From the NCBI RefSeq assembly GCF_001640805.2, contig NC_066835.1:7372227-7436226 (forward strand): DNA of 64,000 nt, in the 5' to 3' direction. Below the pieces are notes generated by a model that worked only from the letters and a program-made list of their open reading frames with translations, ran no database searches and was not told the origin of the DNA. Source of the stretch: Lates calcarifer. Its lineage: Eukaryota > Chordata > Actinopteri > Centropomidae. This document shows, piece after piece, positions 48,681-60,562 of the stretch. Position 1 is the stretch's first letter. Each line of letters starts with the position of its first letter. The translations under genes were made by a program, and so were the position numbers.

Positions 48681-49527
48681 CTGCAGAAGTAGGTGAGAAA
48701 CACAGAGAAAACGTGAAGCACGGACCAGCAGGCTCGCAGGAAAAACAAAAATCACCACGCACACACTCCCACAGACACACACATAGCCAGAGAAAATAAA
48801 AAAGGGAGACAGAAAAGCACAAAAACAAGATTCAAATCAATGTTCTCCTGCAGCAGCTCCCAATCTTATTCCCTTGTACACTGCTCAGTGTGCTCTGTCA
48901 GTGTCACTGCCTCAGTACAGTATCTCATTCCCTCTTCATCTTACCCCCTCTCTTTATTCATCTGTTTTTCCCCCTCCCTCTCTTTCATAACCCTGATGAA
49001 AAAAAAAAAACTGGGGAGAGTGCTCTGAAGATATTCCGAGGGGGCAGACGAGTGTTGGCAGAGGCGATGCAGAGAGATGAAGGGGGACAGAGAGCAAAGA
49101 GAGAGACAGAGAGAGAGAGAGACAGCAGATAGAGAGAAAATATGATATGATGTTCCCCTACAAAGCCAACAGACAAGATCCTCGTCTTGTGGAAAAGAGA
49201 CTTGAGAGCCACTCAAAACAACAGGGTCATGGTGGAGACTGCACTCAAACGTTTATCACTTGTAGCCCGTCAAAGCTCAATGCAAGCACATACTCATGTG
49301 GCATTTGGGCTTGAGCTGAAAATACACTTGCATATTCACATGCACACACGGCTTCAGTCAAGAGACATGCTTATTAAACCACACTGTTTCCTGCTGTGGC
49401 TGACACTCTGACAAATGGTACCAAGTGGGCCATTGAACATGTGCCCTCAACCAGGCAGAGAAACACAGAAAGAAATAAAGCAAGTGAGAGAAAAGGAGTG
49501 AGATTAGTGTGATATGAGAGATGGAGT

Positions 49528-50741
49528 GATATATAAATCTTTGGGCACCACTGGGCAAATTCCATGCTTTGATTTTTGTTGTCTTTCTATTCTTGATTTA
49601 GGACCTTATCTTACAGACCATTTCAATTTCTGGGACATTTTAGGCTGTTTTACAGATTTTCAACAATGTTCATGTCAGTGGACTTTGAGGTCTCATCCAA
49701 AAGCTTCAGCCTGTGTTTCTCGAAGTAGTTCATGGTGGATACTGAAGTCTACTTTAAATCATTGTCCTGTTGTGGAAACCATTTTCTTGTCTGACAGCAG
49801 GACATTTGAGACCAGAATTTGCTGATATTTGGTGGAATCCATTCTTCTCTCTCTGTGTAATGATTCCTGTGCCACTGGCTGCCACACAGCCTCAAAACAG
49901 AATGTTTCCATCCCTATGTTTAACAGTTGGCAAGGTGTTCTTTTCATCAAATGCTGCTCCCTTTTTCCTCTAAACACACCTTTGGTAATTGCAGCCAATG
50001 ATCTCAATTTTAACTTGTTTCCAAAATGACTCTCGCTTATCCAGATGCTGCTTTTGAATATTTCATTGCTTTTAGTGAGGAGGTCGTAGGTAAGGTTGTT
50101 GTTTTCTGGTAGCTCTTCCATGTAGACCCTGTGCACCAACACTGCACAGTGGAACGGTTCACCAATGCTCCTGTGTTAGATAAACCTTCTTGCAGCTGCT
50201 TTGCAGTTATATGGGAGCTCTGCGTTGTCTTCCTGCCCAGCAGATGAGCAGTTTTATCTAAAAGTTTTCTTGGTCTCCCAGATCTTGTCTTGACCTTTTA
50301 TAGCCCTTTGTAGACATCAATTAGATTTATTTTAGATCCTTAGTCAGTTACTTTAAAGGGCCATTGGTTGTTGAGTTTTACCACAAGGTCTGAGGAGTCA
50401 GAGAAGTTATCACCTCTGGAAATTTCATCAGCTGACAAATCCTAATCAAAATTCTTGACCTGCCTTACAAGTCCTAATGAGTCAGTTATGGTCTAATGAG
50501 TTAATGAAGTTCTGTGTGTTCTAGTGGTAGTCTTAAGTAGTAGGATGACAAAACCTTTGCACATGCCACTACTGTTTTTTTTTTTGTCTGTTCATGAAAT
50601 TAAAATTAACAGAGCATTAACATTTAAAGGAGGACTCATTTTGATGACTTGCAGGGATAGTATTTACTTCTTTTGACTTCAAAAATCTACAAAATATATA
50701 CTTTGTCCTGTGGTGCCGAAACTTTTGCATAGAACTGTATA
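49528..50741 (-). mobile_element. Decayed Tc1-like DNA transposon
   Basis: The element is about 1.2 kb, normal for Tc1. The right end reads TGTGGTGCCGAAACTTTTGC, then ATAGAACTGTA. The left end, AATCTTTGGGCACCACTGGG, is an imperfect inverse complement of it, so both terminal inverted repeats survive. TA dinucleotides flank the ends. The interior encodes a broken transposase on the minus strand. Insertion in an adgrb2 intron, in the gene's own orientation, should be neutral. The divergence between ends and the broken frame show that it is old and immobile. Confidence 0.85.
49600..50200 (-). pseudogene. Tc1 transposase remnant
   Basis: The minus-strand frame contains 'RMDSTKYQQILVSNV' and, before it, 'AVWQPVAQESLHR', which match the Tc1 transposase region just ahead of the second catalytic Asp. 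The frame ends at a stop right after 'KKMVSTTGQ', where the family has the Q-Q-D-N-D block. Homology continues in other frames to about 49,620 (a stretch equivalent to D-x-N-I-x-E-N-L). Frameshifts and stops break the DDE catalytic triad, so it cannot encode an active enzyme. Confidence 0.8.
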
Positions 50742-51210
50742 AAAGAGAATTTGAGTAACTCACAGGTAAACAGCGAGGATAAAAAAAAAAAAGCACCACA
50801 AGACAAGGACATGTGAAATCAATGAAGAGATAAAGATGGATGGGTATGTGAATTGACAGGGAGACAGGCAGGAGGCAGATAAAAATGAGAAGAGTGCAGT
50901 TCTAAAATTGCGATGGAAGCCTTTGGCTGTGGTGCGAACCACTGGGAATCACTTCCATTCTGCCTGACAATTACTGTGCATGTGCAGATTGGGCACACAC
51001 ACGTACACACACACACACACACATTCCTTCTCTCTGTCAGGGACCAACTAGGGGAGGTATGCAGAGAAATGCAGCCACATAAAAAAAAGTCTGAGGCAAA
51101 AACTGTTTGTACAGACTTTTCAAGCATGAATAGTATATACATAAGCATATATACTGTAGTTCTCCCTCATTTACTCAGCTCACACACTCACACACACTAG
51201 AGTCACTGAC

Positions 51211-51375
51211 CAGGGCACTTCTTCTCATTACAGGAGCGGACCTCCTCTCCTGAGCCATCACAGGGGTAGCCCTGTACACCAGTGCCCTCACACATCCTGA
51301 AGCGACGCTGCCAACCAGAGTCACATGTCTTGCTGCAGAGACTCCAGTGGTTCCAGCTGCCCCAGTTACCTCCAC
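51211..51375 (-). CDS. adgrb2: adgrb2 exon: thrombospondin type 1 repeat (TSR4)
   Basis: The exon has 165 nt, phase 1 at both ends. It encodes the last TSR: '[20 protein letters not shown]', then '[10 protein letters not shown]', '[14 protein letters not shown]' and 'NEKKCPG'. The Cys pattern and Trp ladder are complete; C-S-K-T-C fits the O-fucosylation motif. The acceptor is TTCTAG; the donor GTCAGT is a weaker match to consensus and is followed within 15 nt by a UG-rich tract. This repeat joins directly to the hormone-receptor domain in the next exon. Confidence 0.95.
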
Positions 51376-51784
51376 CTAGAACAGCAACACAGCACCACCA
51401 GTGATGATTAGGGAGAGGGAAGGAACAGTTAGATGGGACACAAGGTGAAAAAATGTGAGAGTTGTTGATGAACAATAAATTTAACTTACAACTCAAAGTC
51501 AGTTGCCTCTAAACTTTTTTAGAGTGGTGTGCAAATGAAGGTAATATGATCCCATTCTAGTACCCAGGCTCATTAAAACAAACTGTAGTATTTTCGTCCT
51601 GCGGGGCCCTGGACGAAACAGACTCGCAAGCCAAATTGGGTCCCAACCCACAAATTGCAAGCACGCGAAAGGCAAATCAGAAAAGACCATGTAGATGCCT
51701 TTAGATAATGCATGTTCCATGTTTGCATAATGGCGTTTGAGAGCATGTGAGTGTGAATACTAAGCATTCATTTGTACGCCTTAC
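51376..51784. other. adgrb2 intron between TSR3 and TSR4 exons
   Basis: 409-nt intron. The stretch at 51,590-51,670 (GGGACCCAATTTGGCTTGCG on the minus strand) may be a fragment of a fish hAT-like repeat, but the match is from memory and weak. Confidence 0.75.
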
Positions 51785-51949
51785 CGCTGCATGAGGGGTT
51801 GGTGCATTCTCTGCTCTCCTGATGGGGGCCCTTACATTCAGCCCAGCCATGCACTGATGCACTGCAGCGTCTCTGCCTCTGCTGGGTCCCTGTGTTACAA
51901 GTCACACTGCACCTCGACCACGGACCCCACTCCAACCACTGGCCCTCCA
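51785..51949 (-). CDS. adgrb2: adgrb2 exon: thrombospondin type 1 repeat (TSR3)
   Basis: The exon has 165 nt, phase 1 at both ends. It encodes a 55-residue TSR starting '[19 protein letters not shown]', then 'GTQQRQRRC', and ending 'CTNPSCSG'. It contains the Trp ladder, six cysteines and the CSVTC O-fucosylation-type motif. The Asn in 'CNTGTQQR' gives an N-T-G triplet, not an N-glycosylation sequon. Splice sites are TGTCCAG and GTAAGG. It is separated from TSR4 by a short 409-nt intron and from TSR2 by a 5.9-kb intron. '[11 protein letters not shown]' is one of the strings that point to BAI2. Confidence 0.95.
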
Positions 51950-53499
51950 CTGGACAGAAGGAAAGTGAGGGGAGTAGATAAAGAGAGACAGGGAAGTGGA
52001 TGAAGTTGGAAAGATTTTAAGAGACATGGGGAAATAGGGAGAAATCGATTCAGATTTTTGAGGAGAAGGAAAGAGGATGTCAGAGAAAAGAGAGGTGCAG
52101 AGGAAGAAGAGAGACAGAGCAGAGAAAGTGAGTAGGCTTCAAGAAAACAGACTGGAGAATGAGTTAAGACGGCGAACAAACAAATTACAGGGGCTATTTG
52201 GTTTTCCATAAATAGCAACAAACAAACATAACACACTTCATGGTTCTATAGACATTTTAAATATTTCAATCTGTTATAAAATGGCTGATTACAATTCCTT
52301 TCATGCTTTGTTTTAAAGAGTTCATACAACGTACAGTCAGTTGGATTTTCATTCACATTGTTATTAGACAGGAACCATATTTCAACTCTTGACTGGTCTT
52401 TGTGCAGAAATAGATTTAAAAAAAAAAAAAGAGAGAAAAGATTTTCAGTATAATGCAGTACCAGTTGTCAGATGATGCATTGATACCAAACAATTTAACA
52501 AAAGTCTGATGACATGCACCGGTGTAATCAAAACCCCCACTATCCCCTTTAATAAGGGAGCGTTGCTAGAGTAATTGAGTTGTCACACAAAATACACAAA
52601 ATGCAAAAAATTATGATAATCAAAAACAGTCAGATTAATCATTTATAGTTTGTGCCGTAAAATATTTCTGGTGTGTTATTAACTTCAAAGTTTGTGATAG
52701 GTGAGACAATTTTGAGAATGTGCGCCACAGAGAAGAACACAATGTTCCAGAATGGAAATGCTTGACTGCAAGTGAAGATCTGTGACAAATAAAATGTCAG
52801 CGAAAACTTCAACATTCCTGATGATAAAAAAATGTAACAAAAACTTAACAGAAGAACCAATTACTGACCTGTGGCCATATCCATTTATATTTCAGAATAC
52901 TGCTGAATAAAGCAGTATTCTCAACATCATACTGATGAAATTGTTAGTTTTTGCCAAATTATGCCCAAATAATGTTCACAACCTTGTAGATTAAAAACTG
53001 GTTTGAATACAGAATCTGCCCTTTGACATCTTAGACAACATGCTAGCAAAAGCACACCTGTGTGCTTAATGGTCAATAAAAGCTTGATAATGCATCTGTA
53101 TTACTTGTGTCCAACTGTTTTATTTCTCCAGTTGAAGGTAGTTTAGTTTGGTTTAGTTTACACATTAATAATTACCTGCACTGAATAGCTGATTGGTATT
53201 CTCAAATAAACTGTTTTCTCTACTACTCTCACAAAAACATATATTCATAGAGGTAATCCTTAAAAAAAAAGCAACAATCCAAAGCATCCCTTACAGCAGG
53301 GTAATTTATGCTGAAAAAAGTCCAACTCCTGTGTTGCATGCAATTGGATTACTAATATGGACTTCAGCTATGCTTTGAATTGTTTTTGCTTGTCATATGT
53401 GAACTCTCACAAATTCAATTTGATTGATGACAATACATTTGTCCCTGAAATGTACTTCAGTTTGTAGGCAGTGAAACAAGCTGTAAACACAACATTGAC

Positions 53500-53840
53500 A
53501 TACAATATTATCACCTTAGAAGTTGAGAAGGCTGACAGCTGCAAGGTCTGAGCAAGTAGCATACAGTGGGTTTATGAGAGCCTTGTTTTGCTGAAAACAG
53601 CTGCTCGCTACAGGTAACAAGGTTGATTAACCAAAAGGAGACTGAACCAAAACAGCAAAATTAGGGGCTCTAAAACCCAAAGAAAGAATTAAAAGACACT
53701 AAAACACAGCATGATGCTAAGAGGAGCTAATCTCGAAAACAATTCTCTGTGTGATCATCACTATAAATGACAGCTTTCACATTACATTTGATCCAATGTT
53801 GATGTAAAAATACTGACTACTGAATCTTGAAATTTTAATT
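53500..53840. repeat. MITE-like repeat related to the 16.8-kb copy
   Basis: TCATCACTATAAATGACAGC followed by TTTCACATTACATTTGATCC parallels the element at 16,800-17,165. Preceding blocks such as GATGCTAAGAGGAGCTAA and CAGTGGGTTT also fit a fish repeat. Boundaries are uncertain. Confidence 0.45.
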
Positions 53841-56800
53841 AGAACTAATAGAATATGGCTGAAAAGAAATCTGATTGCCTTTATAGTTATAACCACAATA
53901 TTAGTTTTACATATATGTGGAATAATTAAACTTTGGTCAATGCTAACAAAACATCCTAACAGCCTATAATGAAATTTACCTGACAGAGAAGCTGTCTTCA
54001 ACTACTGCAGTTGAACTTGATGCCACAAACCTAGCTATTGTGTGTGTGCTGTTGGACTGGACAGCAGCCTGTCGTTTGTCTCTGTATTAACAAGAATAGC
54101 AATTCAAAGTGAGAACTGTTCTTGTTTCGGGCTCAGAATGATACATTGAGGCCCACAGTCTACACACAAAGGGGCTTTAAGCAGCAGAGAAAGTGAAATA
54201 CAGTGCTGTAAATGTATTTGTCTAGTTCTCCCAAGTGGGAAGGCATTGCCAACTCTCCTTGGTAATGTGGTCAATCACGCTGTGTGTGACGCATACACTG
54301 TTTCAACTATCTGGGGCTAACACTGTGTTGGAAATGACGGCTAGAATTTAGATGTGAACATGTCATTTCCCAGGCATAATCCTGTGTAATTAAAGAGCTA
54401 AATCTGAAAAATGCATTTAAAGGACAAGCAAACCAGAAACAAATCATTTTTAGACTCTTATCTTCCTGTCATTGTAGAAACACATAAACGCGTAACACAT
54501 AAACAGTGCGTGTGTAAAAAAGAGAATGCATTTCCAGCTAAATCTGTAAGGCCAAAACTGCACAAAAACTGGTTTCAATCACTAGCAGGAACAACACTGT
54601 TTCTATGTGAGGCAAGCTACACTACATTTATGGAAAAACAGTTCCCAGCAGGGCCAGAAAAAGTAGTGGGTCAACAAACAAACATATAAATAGCATATTT
54701 ACATTGACTGTAATAAAGTAGGAGAACAGCATGGCAGCTCTCTGGTAGAGCTGTTATCTTGTCAAAGCCACAAAGTATCAATTTGACTGTAATTAAGATG
54801 TCACCATTAATCCCTCCATATGCTCAGTTATGAAGTGACTATTTATATTTTGAGGAAAAATGTAGGTGTCAGGGAACTTAAAGGCAATTTCCAGCTCTCT
54901 GCCTACACACTGAGGGCCTTTTTAGTTCTTGACATTAGCACTAAAAAGTCTGATATGATCAAATTAATTATTCATGTATGACATTTCTCCTGCTTTTACT
55001 CTTAGCCTGTTGACTGTCTTGCTGTGATGCCACAGCTGTCATATTAACCTTTTCAGGCCTGCCTACATACGTGTATGTTGAAGTGTTGAAATGTGTAGAG
55101 AGGTAAGAAATTACTGTATTTTAAGAGACCAACTTAATCAAATGTAAATTTACACTGGTGTGGCATACTGAAATATAGATTGCATAGAATTTGTTGTATG
55201 GCAGAGTATATAGTCTACAGAGTATTTGCAATGATATAAAATCTCTGAGGCACATACACAAGCATGCACCAGCACACACAAATACACAGACGCACACATA
55301 TGGACGAGATCCATCAAAGCTCTATTCTCTATGCATGGACGTTTCTGGCAAAAGGCCTGTGCTGGTATTCATTATTTCAAAGGACCATTGCCTTTGAACT
55401 CCCAAAAGCACGCAGTCTGTTGTGATAGATTCACACACACACATACACAAACACATAAACCGAATGAAAACACACAAACACAGATTTCCTTAAGGCCCTT
55501 GAAGGAAGAGCCTACCCTTTCTTTCAGAAAACCCTCTCTTTCCATCACTGTTCCCAAAACAGCATGGCAAAACATCCCAGGGGCGATACTTTAGATTAAG
55601 ACGTCTCCCTATTCCTCCTTTCTTGAGACATAACTTTGCAGCCCCCTTTTCTGGCAATTGGGACAGTTTTGTTTTATTTAAATATTAACCTTATAAAACC
55701 CTACTTTAAAAAAGTCAGTGGGGGGGTGACGACACAAAAAGGCTCCCAGACAGACTCCTGCAGGATTCACATGATGTAAAGGCCATGCGCATCCACAGTC
55801 CAGAGGAAAATGATACTTTGCCTTAGCAATAATAAATAAAAAGCACTTACCCTGTGATAATTGCCCAGGCTGTGAGTGATTACGTACTATACAATCACAC
55901 ACACTCAGACTGGAATCAATTCAGGAAAAAAAAGGTTATTATTCAGAAAGCAGCCAACAGTGTTGTCACAAACTGTCCTGTGTTTTAGTGTCTGTGTGTC
56001 CATTAATGCCATTATTCCAACGTTGTACAGAAACCATTTATATTCTGCCAACAGAGAAAGCAATTAAATCACTGAAATGAATATTCCTTTTTAATGTCAA
56101 TGCTTTCAAAGTAAGTGGTTTTCTAAAGGGACCCTTGAAATACTAAATTCAAATTGCACAGAGTCGATGCATATGCCTAAAGTACACTCATATTTATACG
56201 TCCTAAAATGCCAAATGCATTTCTTTAGTGTCAGAGTTAGTGCATCTTAGTATTTACATGTCTGTAGACAATGAGGCCTCTGTCTAGTAAGCTGCTCTGT
56301 GATAAGCTACAGTCATTGTTGGTCAAACCTACCCCTCTGAGTCTGCTCCACTGAGACTTTATATCAATCACTGGTCACTCCTATTCCACTCCAATGGCAG
56401 CCTGATAAAGATGTTTCAGCTGGACAGTCTGAGCTAGATTGGAATAAAGTCCTGAGGTACCCTCGACATAGGAATTAGATGGGGCTGCACCAGTGACTTA
56501 TTGCTGCTCTTGACAAGGTATGGACCTAATAGGTAATCTAAGAGACAATACTGAAGAGCTGCATTGCAGGATTGCTCACCAATCTAAATCAAGCCAACCA
56601 TGGAAGAAGCATAGAAGTCCAACCTATAGGCTTTGCTAGGCAATGATCCTACAGGATGGCTGAGTGAGAGTTTGAAAAGTGGGCATGAATCACATGGCTG
56701 ACCACAGATGAACATGGAACTGAAAACTCTAGAAGTGAGGATACAGAAGATAAAGCAATGAGCAAGAGCAGGCAGGAAAGATGGCAGTTCTGCTGCATTC

Positions 56801-57089
56801 ACACCATGACAGCAGAACGGGAAGAACTGTACAAAAGCTGCCAACATTCCAAATTAGAAGTGTTCCTGCATCAGCCTAAGTGGGTTACTCCCAATACTAT
56901 CCTTTGTCATCAAACAGGATAAACAGAAATTAGGCCTAAATTAGTTATTTGCATTGTTATATGTGCTACATTTGTTGCAGTTCATTAACAAATGAAACCA
57001 GGTACAAGAACACAATGTAGAGCTCCTTTGTACAATATTAGAGAAAACGAACAGCTGTGTTAATCACCAGTTATTACAAAGGTCATCCT

Positions 57090-57330
57090 AAGGGGGACAT
57101 GAATGCCTGAAACAATCTGTATGCATACAGTGGTCGTCAAGATAATTCACTTAAAACCACATGGTGGTGCTAGACGAAGAGTCAGGGGATCACCAAAGTT
57201 ATTCCGATTCATCCTCTGGGGACCACGAATGCCAATACAGAGGTTTACGGCAATGCACGCAATAATTGTTGAGATATTTCAGCCTGGGCCAAAGTGGTCG
57301 ACTGACTGACATTGCCATCTATAGAACCAC
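57090..57330 (+). repeat. Percomorph-type interspersed repeat with an internal duplication
   Basis: Two related blocks are present: one starts at ACATGAATGCCTGAAACAAT (57,097) and the other at CACGAATGCCAATACAGAGG (57,222). Between them lie CACATGGTGGTGCTAGACGA and CAGGGGATCACCAAAGTTAT. After the second come TTGTTGAGATATTTCAGCCT and CTGACATTGCCATC. This block order I recall from a very abundant percomorph repeat. Confidence 0.65.
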
Positions 57331-57873
57331 ACTTTACTGGTGTTGAAGAGCTTGTCCTCACATTAAATCAGTCAACAGTGATTTAACTAGCTGAACTGAT
57401 TCTATTGGTCATGCTTGAATATTGAATTTTAATAGGATGTCATTGCCAATTATTATGGCTTTGCAGCCATTTTTGCATCAACTGGTTTATTGACACTTTG
57501 TAGTTCTGTTTGCCAAATGTAAGGTATTATAGCTGTCAGAAATTATAAATATCTTCGATTTAGAATTATTGAGGGAACATTAGTAGTTTTTCTTACTCAG
57601 CTTCAGCTTGCAATTATGGTCTGCATGCTATGTTGTGAAAGCAGCATTTCATCGCAGTTTAACAGAGGAGTGATATTTGGTCAGTACAGGAGCTATAATG
57701 GAAGAACACAAAATATGATTGCACATGCATATAAATCAACAGCTGTGACAGTAACTCATTTGTCTTTGATTTCTGTGACTTGTATTAAACAAGAATACAG
57801 AGTCATGCTCGAATAGGCAGAGAGGAAAAGAAAGAGAGACTGGGTGTATCATGTAAATGGGGATGGTACTAAC

Positions 57874-58035
57874 CAGGACACACTGCTATGTTGCAGAGTT
57901 TGGTCTGAATCTCGGGCCGTCCGCAAGCCAAGGCCCCGCCTCCGTTCACACACTTCCTGGATCGCGTCCTGGAGCCCCGCCCACAGGTCACAGAGCACAG
58001 ACTCCATGACGACCACTCCTCCCACAGCCCATGCA
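57874..58035 (-). CDS. adgrb2: adgrb2 exon: thrombospondin type 1 repeat (TSR2)
   Basis: The exon has 162 nt, phase 1 at both ends, and encodes a single 54-residue extracellular TSR. It begins with a split Val codon followed by '[20 protein letters not shown]' and ends 'CNIAVCP'. The Trp ladder W-x-x-W-x-x-W is the usual C-mannosylation context, and C-S-V-T-C fits the Cxx(S/T)C O-fucosylation motif. Six cysteines are present, as expected for a TSR. The acceptor is TTTGCAG, preceded by a UG-rich rather than pyrimidine-pure tract; the donor is GTTAGT. By comparison with the four-TSR layout of BAI2 this is the second repeat; the first must lie beyond base 64,000, since nothing TSR-like appears between here and the window end. 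Confidence 0.93.
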
Positions 58036-60560
58036 CTGCAAACGCCCACAAACACAACACACAAACAAACAACATGGGGATGAGGAATGAGGGAAGGAGG
58101 GAGGGAGGGAAGGGGTGGAGCATCCAATTGCAGGCAAGAGGGTTAGAGAATGAGAGAAACATGAGATATTAAATGAGTATGAGCACATTCTTGAAAAAAC
58201 ATAAAGGAGATGCACTTCTGACCTCCAGAAAACATTCCAGTTACAATGGAATAGAAACACTGAGAATGAAGCTGCACTTATATGTTATTACATGAAAGAA
58301 AATGGAGGTTAGGAATGGACACTCTTGCATTTGAAGTCATGCAGCTCACATCATGACAAGGAAATGAATGTGGTAAGTTTGCTTCTAACATAGTTAAAGC
58401 TTTCATTTATTATATACAATGAACCAAAGGATCCAAAGACTCCATTGACTTCAAACACTTAAAACACCAATTAAAACATTGAAAAAAACCCTCTCTTTTC
58501 CCCCTCTTTCTTTCTCTGTCTTTCCTCATTTATTGCAGATCCCATCCAATTTCAGCAAAAGATGAAGTCGAAATGAACCAAAATAGCATCAATGAACAAT
58601 GGACTTTGCAGATGATGAACGTGACTTAACGACTGTTTCTTTGCTGAGCGCTAGTTCTTTCAGCAACATGCCTACTTTACCTGTGTTGCACAACACTGGC
58701 AGAATGTGCTATGTAAGAGGAGACACACACACATATGCACACGCACATACACAAAGATAATTGCCAAAATCACTTGGAGGTCTCTGACCTGGGATTAGAG
58801 CAAAAGAGTATCCAAAAGAAATTTTCAACAAGACACTCCCAAGATAGGAAAAGATGAATGACAGGATTGGTTAACGAGGCAATAAAAGGCAATGAAAAAA
58901 AGATGACAAAAAAGGAGGATATTATAAGCAAATTTGAAAGAAAAGGAAAAGATTTCATAAAGTTTGAAAGAATTTGGAATGAAAAACAGAGGCCAAGAAA
59001 AGAAAGAGGTTATTTTGAAATGTTCAGCGAGAGACCAGAGGAGATTAAACTATGTTGAAAAGAGATGGAAGAAAGAGAGAGAAACAGATTTGGACAGATA
59101 CTGGAAGAGAGATAGAAAGCAAGAAACAGAGAGAGGGAGGGACAGCGGGACAGAGAGAGAGAAAGTTAGAGACAGCAGGATGAAGATTGCTGGTCCTGTG
59201 TTGAGCAAAGCTAAATAAATCATGGCGATAAATAATTAAGTCTACTCTGTGAAGGAAGGCTCAGAGGAGCAGGAGAAGGAGGCTGAGAGAGAGTTAGAAG
59301 ACGATGGTATTAAAAAGTGAGGTGATATGAAGAGCTGGTGATAGTGAGATATCCTTAAATTCAGCTAAACATGGCATCAATGTGTCTTTAAGCTGCTGTA
59401 CAAATTGACTGTATGTTGCAAGAATGGCAGAAAGAAAAAGTCATCGGGGCTGTATCCAATGATGAGCATTTGTGTTGCTTTTTGTTTTCCTTTAATGAAA
59501 TGCCTTTTCAAGTAAGCTCATTTCTGGGTCTTGCTGAACTGGAGCCAGTTGTACAGGCTGCTCCCTAAGTTCAAACTTAGCCTAGTTGTAACAAATTTAC
59601 ATTTCACATAATTTAAATGGTATTGCACCATACAGTTTTACAATTCTACAATTCAGTTAATCGTTCTTACGTAGACATTAGTTGTTACAAAACATTTACA
59701 CATACTGTCAGATACGGCTGCAGCGTAGCTAACAGAGGCAACTGACGAAGCTTATATTAGCATACAAATATAATATAGTGGATCTGAAAGGATACTTGAT
59801 ACAGTTAAATAAATAAAATGCCCCCCCCCCGCCCAAAAAAAAACCAAAACACACACGCACTACACCTCAAGTTACAAAAGCAAACAGTTTCTACTAGATG
59901 TTTAAAGAGCTCTCCTTGCCTACTGCATATCTGTTGCCGCAATACTTGCAGCTAAAGCATCAACTACTGTAAGGTTTCCCTAGCATTGTTAAGCCTTAAC
60001 TAGCTAATATGTTTAATAGCGCAAACTGATTTAACAAATCACCAGCTGGTATTTGCATGTAGTGCTAACAGGCAGAGGCGACTACAGGCTTAGTGTTGGA
60101 TTACAGTATCAGACTACAGTTGAAACCCAATACTGATCTTTAACTATTATTGGGGTTGACATTCATTAAAAATAATCAGTGCCACTTAAATGCAATTAAT
60201 TAATTGTAATTTAGTGTAGTGATTAAGCTGTGTCTGTGAAGCAGTTGTTACTGATGTGAAAAGTGGTATTTTGATGCAGCTAATGGCTGATGCAGGGAGC
60301 TGAAGTATGTCAGCCTAAATATTTTGGCATCAAACTTGAAACAAGACTTATTTCCAAAATAATAAATTGAATAAATCATGGTAATAATAAAATATAACTG
60401 GCATGCTCAAAGTGAAGGCATATTTCTTGGGGGTATCTCATTCCAAATTGAAAAACCTTCTCAGGAGACGGAGGCAAACAGACTCCACAATAATACAATA
60501 ACAAGCAGAGAAAGGCTAAAAGAAAAAAATACAATTCAGTCAGGGTTCTGTTATTTAGCT

Positions 60561-60562
<2 letters not shown>

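Larger units (their letters stand above)
48681..51210. other. adgrb2 intron between TSR4 and HRM exons
   Basis: 2,530-nt intron. Almost half of it is the Tc1-like remnant at 49,528-50,741. GA-rich sequence lies at 49,075-49,135 and CA-rich sequence at 50,995-51,022. No exon recognised. Confidence 0.82.
51950..57873. other. adgrb2 intron between TSR2 and TSR3 exons
   Basis: 5,924-nt AT-rich intron. It holds a MITE-like repeat at 53,500-53,840, CA-rich patches near 55,260-55,480 and an interspersed repeat at 57,090-57,330. No exon recognised. Confidence 0.78.
3267..58035 (-). other. adgrb2: adgrb2 (BAI2-like adhesion GPCR), central part of gene, 18 exons
   Basis: This is the span of the exons visible in the window; both ends of the gene lie outside it. 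The joined exons read as TSR-TSR-TSR, hormone-receptor domain, GAIN domain, GPS motif and TM1 to TM5, which is the order of the BAI (ADGRB) subfamily of adhesion GPCRs. These are brain-enriched plasma-membrane receptors. Paralogs are linked to synapse formation, apoptotic-cell recognition and angiogenesis control. I prefer ADGRB2 over ADGRB1 and ADGRB3 because of TSR3 '[11 protein letters not shown]', TSR4 'GWQRRFRMC', '[11 protein letters not shown]' and 'GRRGMKDW' in the GAIN domain, '[16 protein letters not shown]' in TM3 and '[10 protein letters not shown]' in TM5. All eighteen splice phases are mutually compatible and no internal stop occurs. The paralog call is from memory and less certain than the family call. 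Confidence 0.88.

Noticed and set aside
51590..51670. Possible hAT-like repeat fragment in the TSR3-TSR4 intron
   Set aside because: The GGGACCCAATTTGG string is reminiscent of a known fish repeat, but no termini or further blocks could be traced.
57844..58083. Plus-strand open frame opposite the TSR2 exon
   Set aside because: It is the antisense shadow of the TSR2 exon, kept open by the low stop density of Cys/Trp/Gly-rich coding sequence; no family resemblance.
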